A DNA stretch of 22,474 nt. Source: Prevotella sp. UBA4330 (GTDB lineage: Bacteria; Bacteroidota; Bacteroidia; Bacteroidales; Bacteroidaceae). Shown in pieces: positions 1 to 6,683 of this stretch (its first letter is position 1; every line of letters begins with the position of its first letter). The position numbers were made by a program, and so were the translations under genes. The stretch is taken from NCBI GenBank assembly GCA_002394385.1, contig DGTS01000037.1, positions 1 to 22,474 on the forward strand, in the 5' to 3' direction. Under the pieces are notes generated by a model that saw only the letters and a list, made by a program, of their open reading frames with translations, was not told the DNA's origin and did not search any database.

Positions 1-73
1 GATGTGGTGAAGTAGAGTTCTTTTGTAAAACTTAATGTTGCCATAGGTTTGGTTTATTGTGCATTACAAATGC

Positions 74-155
74 TAATACTCAATGCGGGCAGATTACAAA
101 TCCGCCCGAGCAGGTAATACTCAATGCGGTCGGATTACAAATCCGCCCGAGCAGG
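74..155. repeat. Two tandem 41-bp repeats, each with an internal palindrome (REP-like)
   Basis: Bases 74-114 and 115-155 are the same 41-bp unit with two substitutions. Each unit contains an imperfect hairpin in which GCGGGC.GAT pairs with ATCCGCCCG across a short ACAA-containing loop. Palindromes of the GCGGATTTGTAATCCGC type are, as I remember, common extragenic repeats in Bacteroidetes and are sometimes linked to IS200-like REP-associated transposases. No transposase is visible here. The next repeat begins in the last bases of unit 2. Confidence 0.8.
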
Positions 156-201
156 AGGTGAAGTGTCCCACGTCACCTCCTATTTGGATGCTGCAAATTT
201 A
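153..201 (-). repeat. Short palindrome plus promoter-like tail, copy A of a dispersed repeat
   Basis: Bases 153-181 form a 13-bp stem with one mismatch and a 3-base loop (AGGAGGTGAAGTG with its complement ending TCACCTCCT). The following bases to 201 match the sequence after the large hairpin at 9088-9150 (TCACCTCCTAT, TTGGA, CTGCAAA). On the minus strand the shared tail ends in a -7-like box, TAAATTTG (194-201). A good -33 element at the right distance is not visible, so promoter activity at this copy is doubtful. Confidence 0.65.
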
Positions 202-394
202 ATTGCATCCTTTAATGCATTTTTTACAAGACTATACTTTTTATCCGCAAATTGCCGTAAATGGGGTGTAAATATCTGAACGGTTAACATGTCATAGTGG
301 GGATAGAAGTTATGACCCAGCAATCTGGGGCAGCTTGATCCGAACTTTATAGACCTTTTCAGTACATACGCTCATAGCCCTTTGTACCTATGAC

Positions 395-1099
395 TCAATG
401 GTGATCGACTGTTAGGTTGATATGCAATCCAAGAACATACTCAGGAAGAGAACAATCCGTGTGTTGCGGTATGGATTTTTCTAATTTTTCTTTGCTGTAC
501 AATAGTGTCGGCTCAATAATTTGAATATTTATAATCTTCATCTCATATTTTGCTAACATGGAGTCTATTTGTGAGTATAGTGGCGATTTTTTTAATTCTT
601 GCTTAATTAACTCATTTTCATGTTGCGGGTTTTTAATGTACTTTGCATGATGTTGCCTTAGCAATCCTTCTTCCTTGTATAACATAGAGGATATGGAAAT
701 AGACAATTCCATTGGAAGTTCCAAGTTAATATCTGTTAGGTTACATTTCTTTTTTCTGGTTGCTATATATGATAACATTTCTTTTAAGTCGGAACAGTAA
801 GCCTCTTGACTTTGATATATATTTGAAAAGACTACAAGTATTGCATGTTCGCCACCTATCGCTCTTTGGTCATACTCAATCCATTTGCAACTAAAAAGAA
901 ACCCACTCTCAAAAGACACATCACTATGATAAGTTGATTTGTTGTAGAACTCATAATGAGTATCGGTAAAATGATGTTCGTCAAATTGCCTGCTTATTAT
1001 TTGAACATAGTAATCGCTTATACTGTCCAAACTTACGTTTTGGGCTTTGCAATCACCCAATATACTAATTACGATCAATAAGAAAATAAATCTATTCAT
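395..1099 (-). CDS. Exported protein of unknown function
   Basis: The 234-residue product starts with a basic residue and a hydrophobic stretch (NRFIFLLIVISILG) followed by CKAQN, which suggests a type I signal peptide cut after CKA. The cysteine is not in a proper lipobox because Asp precedes it. The rest is soluble, rich in Lys, Glu and Ile, with no motif I recognise. I start at the ATG at 1099; a TTG at 1111 also opens the frame but would only add MTIN before the signal peptide. The gene stands alone between repeat-rich spacers and is visibly more AT-rich than the genes to its right, so it may be acquired. No promoter with a TAnnTTTG box is clear upstream. Confidence 0.65.
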   Translation of the reverse strand: MNRFIFLLIVISILGDCKAQNVSLDSISDYYVQIISRQFDEHHFTDTHYEFYNKSTYHSDVSFESGFLFSCKWIEYDQRAIGGEHAILVVFSNIYQSQEAYCSDLKEMLSYIATRKKKCNLTDINLELPMELSISISSMLYKEEGLLRQHHAKYIKNPQHENELIKQELKKSPLYSQIDSMLAKYEMKIINIQIIEPTLLYSKEKLEKSIPQHTDCSLPEYVLGLHINLTVDHH

Positions 1100-1219
1100 G
1101 TTTATTGTCAAAAAAAATCTTCAATTTGAAAAAAAATGGAGTTGCCTATAAACTTACATAACTCGCTGGGTCGTGGGAACCTAGCCTGGGTCAAATGCTG
1201 AAGTGGACTTATAACTCTT

Positions 1220-2014
1220 TTATTCCCTTTTCATGTTCAGGTGCAACTGGAAGAGGGCGGGGAGGAGGATGAGGAGCGAGAAGAGGACGCTGAGCAGGGC
1301 TTTCGTCTCGCTGCCGCCATAGAGGTCGGCAAGGCTCATGTCCTCGATGCCGGGCACACTGCTGGCGATGATATAAACGGTGAGGTTGTTCACACCGTGG
1401 ATGATGATGCCGGGCACTACGCTGCCAGTGCGCACGAATACCCATCCGAGCAGCAGTCCTAAGAGGAAGGCATGCGGCATCTGCGCTGGATTCATATGTG
1501 CGATGCAGAACAGCAGTGCTGAGATGACCACGGCGAGTTTCCAATTAGGTTTCCAATTCATTAGGGCACGTATCACGGCACCGCGGAACACTACTTCCTC
1601 GCAGATGGGCGCGCATACTGCGATGGCGAGGTAGCCCAGGGTGTTGCCGAACATGCCCTGCATGCCATTGGTGAGGTCGGGCAGGAACGACAGGTGCTCC
1701 TCTATCCATAGCGAGGGGATTATTGTTCCGAGCGACACTATGGTGCACCATACGGCGACTTTCCATGGTTTTGTCCTGACGTAGTGACGGCTCACGGGGC
1801 AGTATCGGCGCCACATGAAGATGGCGAAGAGGATGATGTTGCCCGTTATCGAGCCTACGAGTGTCACCTCGACGGGTATGCCTTGTGTCCCATCGGCTCC
1901 TAATGTGTGCATGATGTTTCCGCCTGTAACGATGGCGTAGATGATGCTTGTTGCCAGTGCTGTCACCATCGAAACGAGGAGGAACAGCAGTGTGTAGTAT
2001 AATGCTCTTTTCAT
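1220..2014 (-). CDS. CPBP-family (CAAX/Abi-type) intramembrane metalloprotease
   Basis: The 264-residue integral membrane protein shows the hallmarks of the CPBP family. These are the EEVVFR motif at residues 139-144 (paired glutamates and Arg), a second motif around His173 (FCIAHMNPAQ), and a third around HGVNN at 206-210. About seven or eight hydrophobic helices cover most of its length, and a charged KRE tail ends it. In eukaryotes the family cleaves after prenylated CAAX motifs. Bacterial members process membrane or secreted peptides, or give bacteriocin self-immunity, and the substrate here cannot be told. Its start codon overlaps the ribF stop by 4 bases (ATGA), so it is probably translated by coupling from ribF. 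The downstream side ends in a non-coding spacer with no gene partner. Confidence 0.88.
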   Translation of the reverse strand: MKRALYYTLLFLLVSMVTALATSIIYAIVTGGNIMHTLGADGTQGIPVEVTLVGSITGNIILFAIFMWRRYCPVSRHYVRTKPWKVAVWCTIVSLGTIIPSLWIEEHLSFLPDLTNGMQGMFGNTLGYLAIAVCAPICEEVVFRGAVIRALMNWKPNWKLAVVISALLFCIAHMNPAQMPHAFLLGLLLGWVFVRTGSVVPGIIIHGVNNLTVYIIASSVPGIEDMSLADLYGGSETKALLSVLFSLLILLPALFQLHLNMKRE

Positions 2015-2955
2015 TCTTCTATGTCTTTTTCAAATTGTGTTTCCACCATCTGTGCGTCTTTCCTGAGTTGTTCTGCCAGTGCTTCCCTGCTGGAGAATGT
2101 CCTCTCGTTGCGCAGTTTATGTATGAATGCGACACTCAGTCGCTTGTCGTAGATGTCATCGCTGAAGTTCAGGATGTGCACCTCGAGAGTTTGCTTGGTG
2201 CCATTGAATGTTGGGCGCGTTCCGATGTTCATCATGGCGTGTTTCATTTCCACGGAGCCCTCGATTCTCACCTTCACGGCATATACTCCCGGCGAGGGAA
2301 TCATCTTCAGCATGTTGTCCTGCTCGATGTTGGCGGTGGGGAAGCCCAGTTCGTGTCCTACGCGGAACCCTTTCACCACCTTGCCTGTGAAGAAATAGGG
2401 GTAGCCGAGGCATGTCTCAGCCATCTCTATCTCGCCTTCCTGCAAGAACGAGCGTATCACGGACGAACTGACATTGACCCCGTGGAGCAGCAGCGGCTGT
2501 GCCTTGATTACCTCAATGCCCATCTCGCGACCATAGCGAACGTAGTCGTCGAAACCTTCGTTGCGGTTGTGCCCGAAACGGTTGTCATATCCTATGATGA
2601 GCACTTGCACCCCGAGCCGTTCCTTGAGAATATTCTCCATGAAGTCGCGTGCCGACAGTTGTGCCATCTGTTTGCTGAAAGGCAGCATGACGCAGCGCTC
2701 CACTCCTGTCTTTGAGAGCAATATCTGTTTCTCTTCGTTGGTCGAGAGCAACTGCGGTTGGAAGTCGCTTCCCAGCACCTGTCGCGGGTGTCGGTCGAAG
2801 GTGACGACGGTGGACTGCAGTCCTCTCGCTTCAGCCTCTTTCACCACACTGTTTATCAGGTAGCGGTGTCCGCGATGCACGCCGTCGAAAAAGCCTATCG
2901 TGGCAACGCTTGGGCGGGTGTCGGATATTCCTTCGTTCAGTGTTATTTTTATCAT
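2011..2955 (-). CDS. ribF: Bifunctional riboflavin kinase / FAD synthetase
   Basis: The 314-residue protein makes FMN from riboflavin and then FAD from FMN and ATP in the cytoplasm, and it has the usual length for RibF. The N-terminal FAD synthetase (nucleotidyltransferase) half shows GFFDGVHRGH (HxGH at 27-30), the GYDNRFG region near 122-128, and SSSVIR (163-168) in place of the usual ISSTxIR. The C-terminal riboflavin kinase half shows GKVVKG, GFPTAN (204-209), NIGTRPTF (243-250) and the catalytic Glu of EVH (258-260). Its stop overlaps the start of the CPBP protease gene. The region upstream of the start carries an 18-unit 8-bp tandem array rather than an FMN riboswitch, for which I see no sign. 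Confidence 0.96.
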   Translation of the reverse strand: MIKITLNEGISDTRPSVATIGFFDGVHRGHRYLINSVVKEAEARGLQSTVVTFDRHPRQVLGSDFQPQLLSTNEEKQILLSKTGVERCVMLPFSKQMAQLSARDFMENILKERLGVQVLIIGYDNRFGHNRNEGFDDYVRYGREMGIEVIKAQPLLLHGVNVSSSVIRSFLQEGEIEMAETCLGYPYFFTGKVVKGFRVGHELGFPTANIEQDNMLKMIPSPGVYAVKVRIEGSVEMKHAMMNIGTRPTFNGTKQTLEVHILNFSDDIYDKRLSVAFIHKLRNERTFSSREALAEQLRKDAQMVETQFEKDIEE

Positions 2956-2965
2956 AGTTTTTGAG

Positions 2966-3109
2966 GAGTTTATGAGTTTATGAGTTTATGAGTTCATGAG
3001 TTCATGAGTTTAGGAGTTTATGAGTTCATGAGTTTAGGAGTTTAGGAGTTCATGAGTTCATGAGTTTATGAGTTCATGAGTTTAGGAGTTTGGGAGTTCA
3101 GGAGTTCAG
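2966..3109. repeat. 18 x 8-bp tandem array (GAGTTYRK)
   Basis: Eighteen consecutive units of GAGTT[T/C][A/G][T/G] run without a single insertion or deletion. Substitutions occur only at unit positions 6-8. The array lies 10 bases upstream of the ribF start and between ribF and the HAD gene. Eight is not a multiple of three, but the array is non-coding, so a change in copy number would alter the leader or promoter spacing of ribF rather than a reading frame. Confidence 0.93.
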
Positions 3110-3130
3110 ACAAAAGTTTTGCTAATGTCG

Positions 3131-3193
3131 CTCAACGCTCAACTCTCAACTCTCAACATTCAACCTTCACCCCTCAACCCTCAACGCTCAACA
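3131..3193. repeat. 9 x 7-bp tandem array (YTCAACN) overlapping the HAD gene 3' end
   Basis: Nine units of [C/T]TCAAC[N] follow the 8-bp array after a spacer of about 21 bases; one unit is degenerate (TTCACCC). The array has the opposite strand bias (C/A-rich) to the 8-bp array (G/T-rich). The stop codon of the HAD gene (3174-3176) and its last residues lie inside the array. Confidence 0.88.
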
Positions 3194-3803
3194 TTCTCAT
3201 CCATTTCTCACCTTCCTTGTCATGCAGCACATTGATGCCGAGAGAGGCGGCTGAGGCGCAGTTGGCAGCCGAGTCGTCGATGAACAGCGTTTCCTCTGCT
3301 TTCAGTCCCGCCTCGGCGAGCATGGTGCTGAAAATCTCGGTGTCGGGCTTCACCATTCCCATCTCGTATGACAGGAACAGACGCTCGAAGAAGTCGTTGA
3401 TGCCCCATTCGTGGTCGAGGAAGAACTCGTTGACCGACCTCTCCCAGTGTATCACGTTGGTGTTGCTGAGCAGGAAAAGGCGGTAGTGCTGCTTCAGGCT
3501 CTCCAGCATCTTCAGTTTACTCATGGGGATGCCTGTGAGCAGTTCGCCCCACGCCCATGCTATCTGCTCGTCGGTGGCTTGGCATCGTGGCGACTTGCGG
3601 CGCACCTCGTCGCAGAACTGCGGCACCGTGATGTGTCCCATCTCAAGGTCGTGGAACAGGTCTTCCTGCCGACATTCGTCAACATAAACAGAAATCTCGA
3701 ATGCCCCGATGCTGTTCAGTGCGGCGATGCAGCGGTGCTTGTCCAGTCCCACCAGTATGCCGCCAAAGTCGAACACGAGGTTTTTTATCTTGTCTTTTTC
3801 CAT
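3174..3803 (-). CDS. HAD-superfamily (subfamily IA, YihX-like) phosphatase
   Basis: The 209-residue protein has the ordered HAD motifs. Motif I is LVFDFGGILV, motif II LLSNTN, the motif III lysine is in GMVKPD, and motif IV is FIDDSAAN. In motif I the second aspartate of DxD is replaced by Gly (DFGG). This is frequent in YihX/epoxide-hydrolase-N-like members, so it is not taken as inactivating. Family members hydrolyse small phosphorylated metabolites; the substrate here is unknown. The start at 3803 lies inside the 3' end of the P-type ATPase gene (19-base overlap), so the two are probably co-transcribed and coupled. The last residues (about MLSVEG) are encoded by the 7-bp repeat array, so the C-terminus seems to have been rewritten by repeat expansion. 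Confidence 0.9.
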   Translation of the reverse strand: MEKDKIKNLVFDFGGILVGLDKHRCIAALNSIGAFEISVYVDECRQEDLFHDLEMGHITVPQFCDEVRRKSPRCQATDEQIAWAWGELLTGIPMSKLKMLESLKQHYRLFLLSNTNVIHWERSVNEFFLDHEWGINDFFERLFLSYEMGMVKPDTEIFSTMLAEAGLKAEETLFIDDSAANCASAASLGINVLHDKEGEKWMRMLSVEG

Positions 3804-6430
3804 ATCCTTTTAAGTAATCTCCATGCTTCGCCTATCCACATCACCAGTGAGGTGGCGGCTATCACGACAGTCCATTCCTTCCAGTTCATGCCGTCGGTGC
3901 GGAACATCTCGCCGCCATACTCCACGATAAGCCACTGTCCGGCGATAATCATCACCAGTACGATGAGCAGTCCTCGGTTGCGCCACAGATAGCGGAAGGC
4001 ACTGTGGTTGCTGCCCAATGTCTTGGCGTTGAACAGGTTCCACACCTGTATCATCACGAAGGTGGTGAAGAACAGCGTCAGTTCGTGGCGTTGCACACCC
4101 ACAACAGAATCGTCGTAGAGACAGTGGAGCAGGAAGGCGAACATCAGAAGGAAGAACACTATTCCCTCGAAGAGAATGCCCTGCATCATGGGGCGTGAGA
4201 TGATGAAGTCGCTCTGCGAGCGTGGTTTCTCGTTCATCACCTCGCGTGACGGCGGCAGCGAGGCGAGCGCCATTGCCGCGAAGGTGTCCATGATGAGGTT
4301 CACCCATAGTATCTGTGTCACCGTAAGAGGCAGTTCGGTGCCTATCAGCGAGCCCGCCAGCACCAGCAGCAGTGCGGTGACGTTGACCACCAACTGGAAG
4401 AAGAGGAATCGCTGTATGTTCTTATACAACGAACGTCCCCACATCACTGCCGAGGTGATGCTGCGGAACGAGTCGTCTATCAGCGTCATGTCGCTTGCCT
4501 GTTTTGCCACGCTGGTGCCCGAACCGAGCGACAGTCCCACGTGGGCGTAGTTGAGCGCCGGTGCATCGTTGGTGCCGTCGCCCGTCACCGCCACCACGTT
4601 GCCCCGCTGTTGCAGCAGACTAACGAGTCGTTGCTTGTCCTGCGGACGTGCGCGGCTTATCACTTTCAGTCTCTCAACGCGCTGCAGTGCCTCCTCGTCG
4701 CTCAGCGCTGCGAACTCGGCACCCGTGATGTGGAACCCTTCGGAGGGTTCTATTCCTATCTGTCGTGCAATCTCGATGGCCGTTCCCGACACGTCGCCTG
4801 TCACAACCTTAACCTCGATGCCTGCCTTGTGGCATTGTGCCACGGCATCGGGAACATCCTCCCTGACAGGGTCGGCAAGTGCCGCTATTGCCTGAAGGGT
4901 GAACTCAACGCTCGGCTTTGTGGCTTGGCTTGTCCAAGAACTTTGAAGTCTCAACATTAAACTGCCCGAGTGCGTCCTATCCTCATCGCTCTCTCCTCTT
5001 TCCTCCACACATGCCATTGCCAGTGTGCGCATCGCCTTCTGCTGTTTCTCTCTGAGAAATGTCTCGGCACGGCGGCGGTCATCGTCGCTGATGTTGCACA
5101 TTGCCATCACTATCTCGGGCGCGCCCTTCACCAGCAGCCATCGCTTGCCGCCGGTTTCCACCTCCGTAGCCATCATCTTGCGCTCGGTGGAGAAGGGCAG
5201 TGAGTCGATGACGTTTGCCTCATGCCTCATTTCTTCGTAGTCGATGCCCTTGTCCGTCACCCATTCTATGAGTGCCCTCTCTGTTGGGTTGCCCACGCCG
5301 ATGTGTGCTGTGGTGTTCAGTGCGATGGCCCTGGGCAGTGCCATGTTGCTGTTCTCGTCGAAGGTCAGCATCTCTTCCACGTGCATGCGGTTCTGCGTCA
5401 GTGTTCCTGTCTTGTCGGTGCAGATGACGTTCACCGCCCCCATTGTCTCGCATGCATGCAGTTTCCTCACGAGGTTATTGCTCTTCAGCATGCGCCGCAT
5501 GTTCAGTGCCAGTGCCAGGGTCACAGCCATCGGCAGACCCTCGGGCACCGCCATCACGATGAGTGTCACCGCCATCATGAAGTATTTCAGCACCACCTCT
5601 ATCATGCCGATGTAGTTGTCGGAATGCCAGAGGTCGTAGTTGGTGATAATGTTGTGCAGCACGAAGAGCACGAATGCCGCCACGGCAACGGTGATTCCCG
5701 CCTTACTGATGAGTTTTGCCAGTCGTTCCAGTTGCATGTTCAGCGGTGTCTTCACTCCTGTCTTCTCGTTGCTGCTGCGTGCCACATGCCCTATCTCGGT
5801 GCTGTCGCCCACCGCCGTCACAACATATTCGCCCATGCCATTCATCACCATTGTGGAGCGCAGCACCATGTTCTTGGGGTATGCCTCGTCGCCTTTGCCC
5901 CTCTCGTTGTCGTTGGCATGCTTTGTGGTGAGTTGTTCTCCTGTCAGCGACGACTCGTCTATCTGCAGGTCTGACGAAATCAGCAGCGTACCGTCGGCAG
6001 GCACCTCGTCGCCTGTTTCTATCAGCACCACGTCGCCAACCACCACGTTGCGGCGGGGAATGTTCATCACCCTGCCGCCGCGTCTCACCTTCACATCCTG
6101 GTCTTCGCTCAGCGATGTCAGCATGTTGAACTTCTTCGCGGCGTCCATCTCAAAGTAAAAACCTATGGTGGTGGCAAGGAAAATGGCGATGAAGATGCCT
6201 ATGGTCTCCATGAATTCGCCTTCCACGAAAGCGAGGATAAGCGAAATCGTGGCTGCCACGAGCAGTATCTGTATTATGGGGTCTTTATATTTCTCAAGAT
6301 ACAACTGCCACATCGAGGTCTTGCGTGGCGGTGTCAGTGTGTTGTCGCCGTGCTTTAGGCGGCTTTCCTCCACTTCTTTGTCGATGAGTCCCTCGCGTGG
6401 AATTATATTTTTACTCTTTTCTATTGCCAT
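3785..6430 (-). CDS. Calcium-translocating P-type ATPase (PMCA/SERCA-like, P2)
   Basis: This membrane pump of 881 residues is predicted to export Ca2+ at the expense of ATP. Visible landmarks are an N-terminal cation-ATPase domain, the actuator motif SLTGEQ (about 161-166), PEGLP of the ion-binding M4 helix (296-300), the phosphorylated Asp in DKTGTLT (339-345), a nucleotide-binding domain with KGAPE, and the hinge GDGTNDAP. The C-terminal helices include NLIMDTFAAMALA (M6) and end in a basic tail. I choose the ATG at 6430: the alternative TTG at 6451 falls inside the -7 promoter box (6449-6456), so it could not be in the transcript. A stretch of about 30 residues before the conserved ALADPVRED reads like low-complexity filler (see findings). 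It is followed by the overlapping HAD gene. Confidence 0.95.
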   Translation of the reverse strand: MAIEKSKNIIPREGLIDKEVEESRLKHGDNTLTPPRKTSMWQLYLEKYKDPIIQILLVAATISLILAFVEGEFMETIGIFIAIFLATTIGFYFEMDAAKKFNMLTSLSEDQDVKVRRGGRVMNIPRRNVVVGDVVLIETGDEVPADGTLLISSDLQIDESSLTGEQLTTKHANDNERGKGDEAYPKNMVLRSTMVMNGMGEYVVTAVGDSTEIGHVARSSNEKTGVKTPLNMQLERLAKLISKAGITVAVAAFVLFVLHNIITNYDLWHSDNYIGMIEVVLKYFMMAVTLIVMAVPEGLPMAVTLALALNMRRMLKSNNLVRKLHACETMGAVNVICTDKTGTLTQNRMHVEEMLTFDENSNMALPRAIALNTTAHIGVGNPTERALIEWVTDKGIDYEEMRHEANVIDSLPFSTERKMMATEVETGGKRWLLVKGAPEIVMAMCNISDDDRRRAETFLREKQQKAMRTLAMACVEERGESDEDRTHSGSLMLRLQSSWTSQATKPSVEFTLQAIAALADPVREDVPDAVAQCHKAGIEVKVVTGDVSGTAIEIARQIGIEPSEGFHITGAEFAALSDEEALQRVERLKVISRARPQDKQRLVSLLQQRGNVVAVTGDGTNDAPALNYAHVGLSLGSGTSVAKQASDMTLIDDSFRSITSAVMWGRSLYKNIQRFLFFQLVVNVTALLLVLAGSLIGTELPLTVTQILWVNLIMDTFAAMALASLPPSREVMNEKPRSQSDFIISRPMMQGILFEGIVFFLLMFAFLLHCLYDDSVVGVQRHELTLFFTTFVMIQVWNLFNAKTLGSNHSAFRYLWRNRGLLIVLVMIIAGQWLIVEYGGEMFRTDGMNWKEWTVVIAATSLVMWIGEAWRLLKRIWKKTR

Positions 6431-6448
6431 TAAAACTGTTTTAATGTG

Positions 6449-6456
6449 CAAAAATA
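6449..6456 (-). promoter_or_regulatory. Bacteroidetes -7 box for the Ca2+ ATPase gene
   Basis: On the minus strand the box reads TATTTTTG, an exact TAnnTTTG match, lying 18 bases upstream of the ATG at 6430. It would give a very short leader. I do not see a clear TTTG -33 element at the usual distance of about 20 bases. Its position argues against the in-frame TTG start at 6451. Confidence 0.5.
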
Positions 6457-6514
6457 CGAAAATTTAGGCAGTCACCCTTCTCTGCACTTCTTTTTTACAC
6501 TTATTTAATAAATT

Positions 6515-6666
6515 GGGGGTGTTTAGAGTTTTTGGGGGAGTTAAGGAGTTATGGAGTTAAGACAACACACTATTATACAGATAATTTTCTGAAGTCTGAA
6601 CTCCCAACGCCCTAAACGCCCAAACACCTAAACACCCAAACGACTAAACGACCAAACGCCCCCCCC
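6515..6666. repeat. Second paired 8-bp repeat locus (GGAGTTAA and CYAAACNM arrays)
   Basis: The left half holds three 8-bp units GGAGTTA[A/T] (6537-6560) preceded by G-rich sequence. After an AT-rich spacer of about 34 bases the right half begins with CTGAACTCCC and contains six 8-bp units C[C/T]AAAC[G/A][C/A] (6612-6659), ending in a C8 run. The arrangement of a G/T-rich array, a spacer and a C/A-rich array is the same as at 2966-3193. The locus separates the Ca2+ ATPase promoter from the end of the GH105 gene. Confidence 0.8.
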
Positions 6667-6683
6667 AAAAACGCCTAATCTCC

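Larger units (their letters stand above)
1..394. other. Gene-free left edge carrying palindromic repeats
   Basis: I find no convincing coding frame here. The stretch holds a pair of 41-bp direct repeats (74-155), a short palindrome related to a longer one at 9088-9150, and a TAAATTTG -7-like box on the minus strand (194-201). From about 205 to 394 I see nothing recognisable. Confidence 0.6.

Noticed and set aside
1100..1111. TTG start for the exported hypothetical protein
   Set aside because: The ATG at 1099 directly starts a normal signal peptide.
2956..3170. FMN riboswitch upstream of ribF
   Set aside because: The space is filled by short tandem arrays; none of the conserved RFN-element structure is visible.
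2966..3193. Possible CRISPR array
   Set aside because: Units are 7-8 bp and contiguous with no unique spacers; no cas genes are present.
6431..6451. TTG start for the Ca2+ ATPase adding seven residues
   Set aside because: The codon lies within the predicted -7 box; the ATG at 6430 is preferred.
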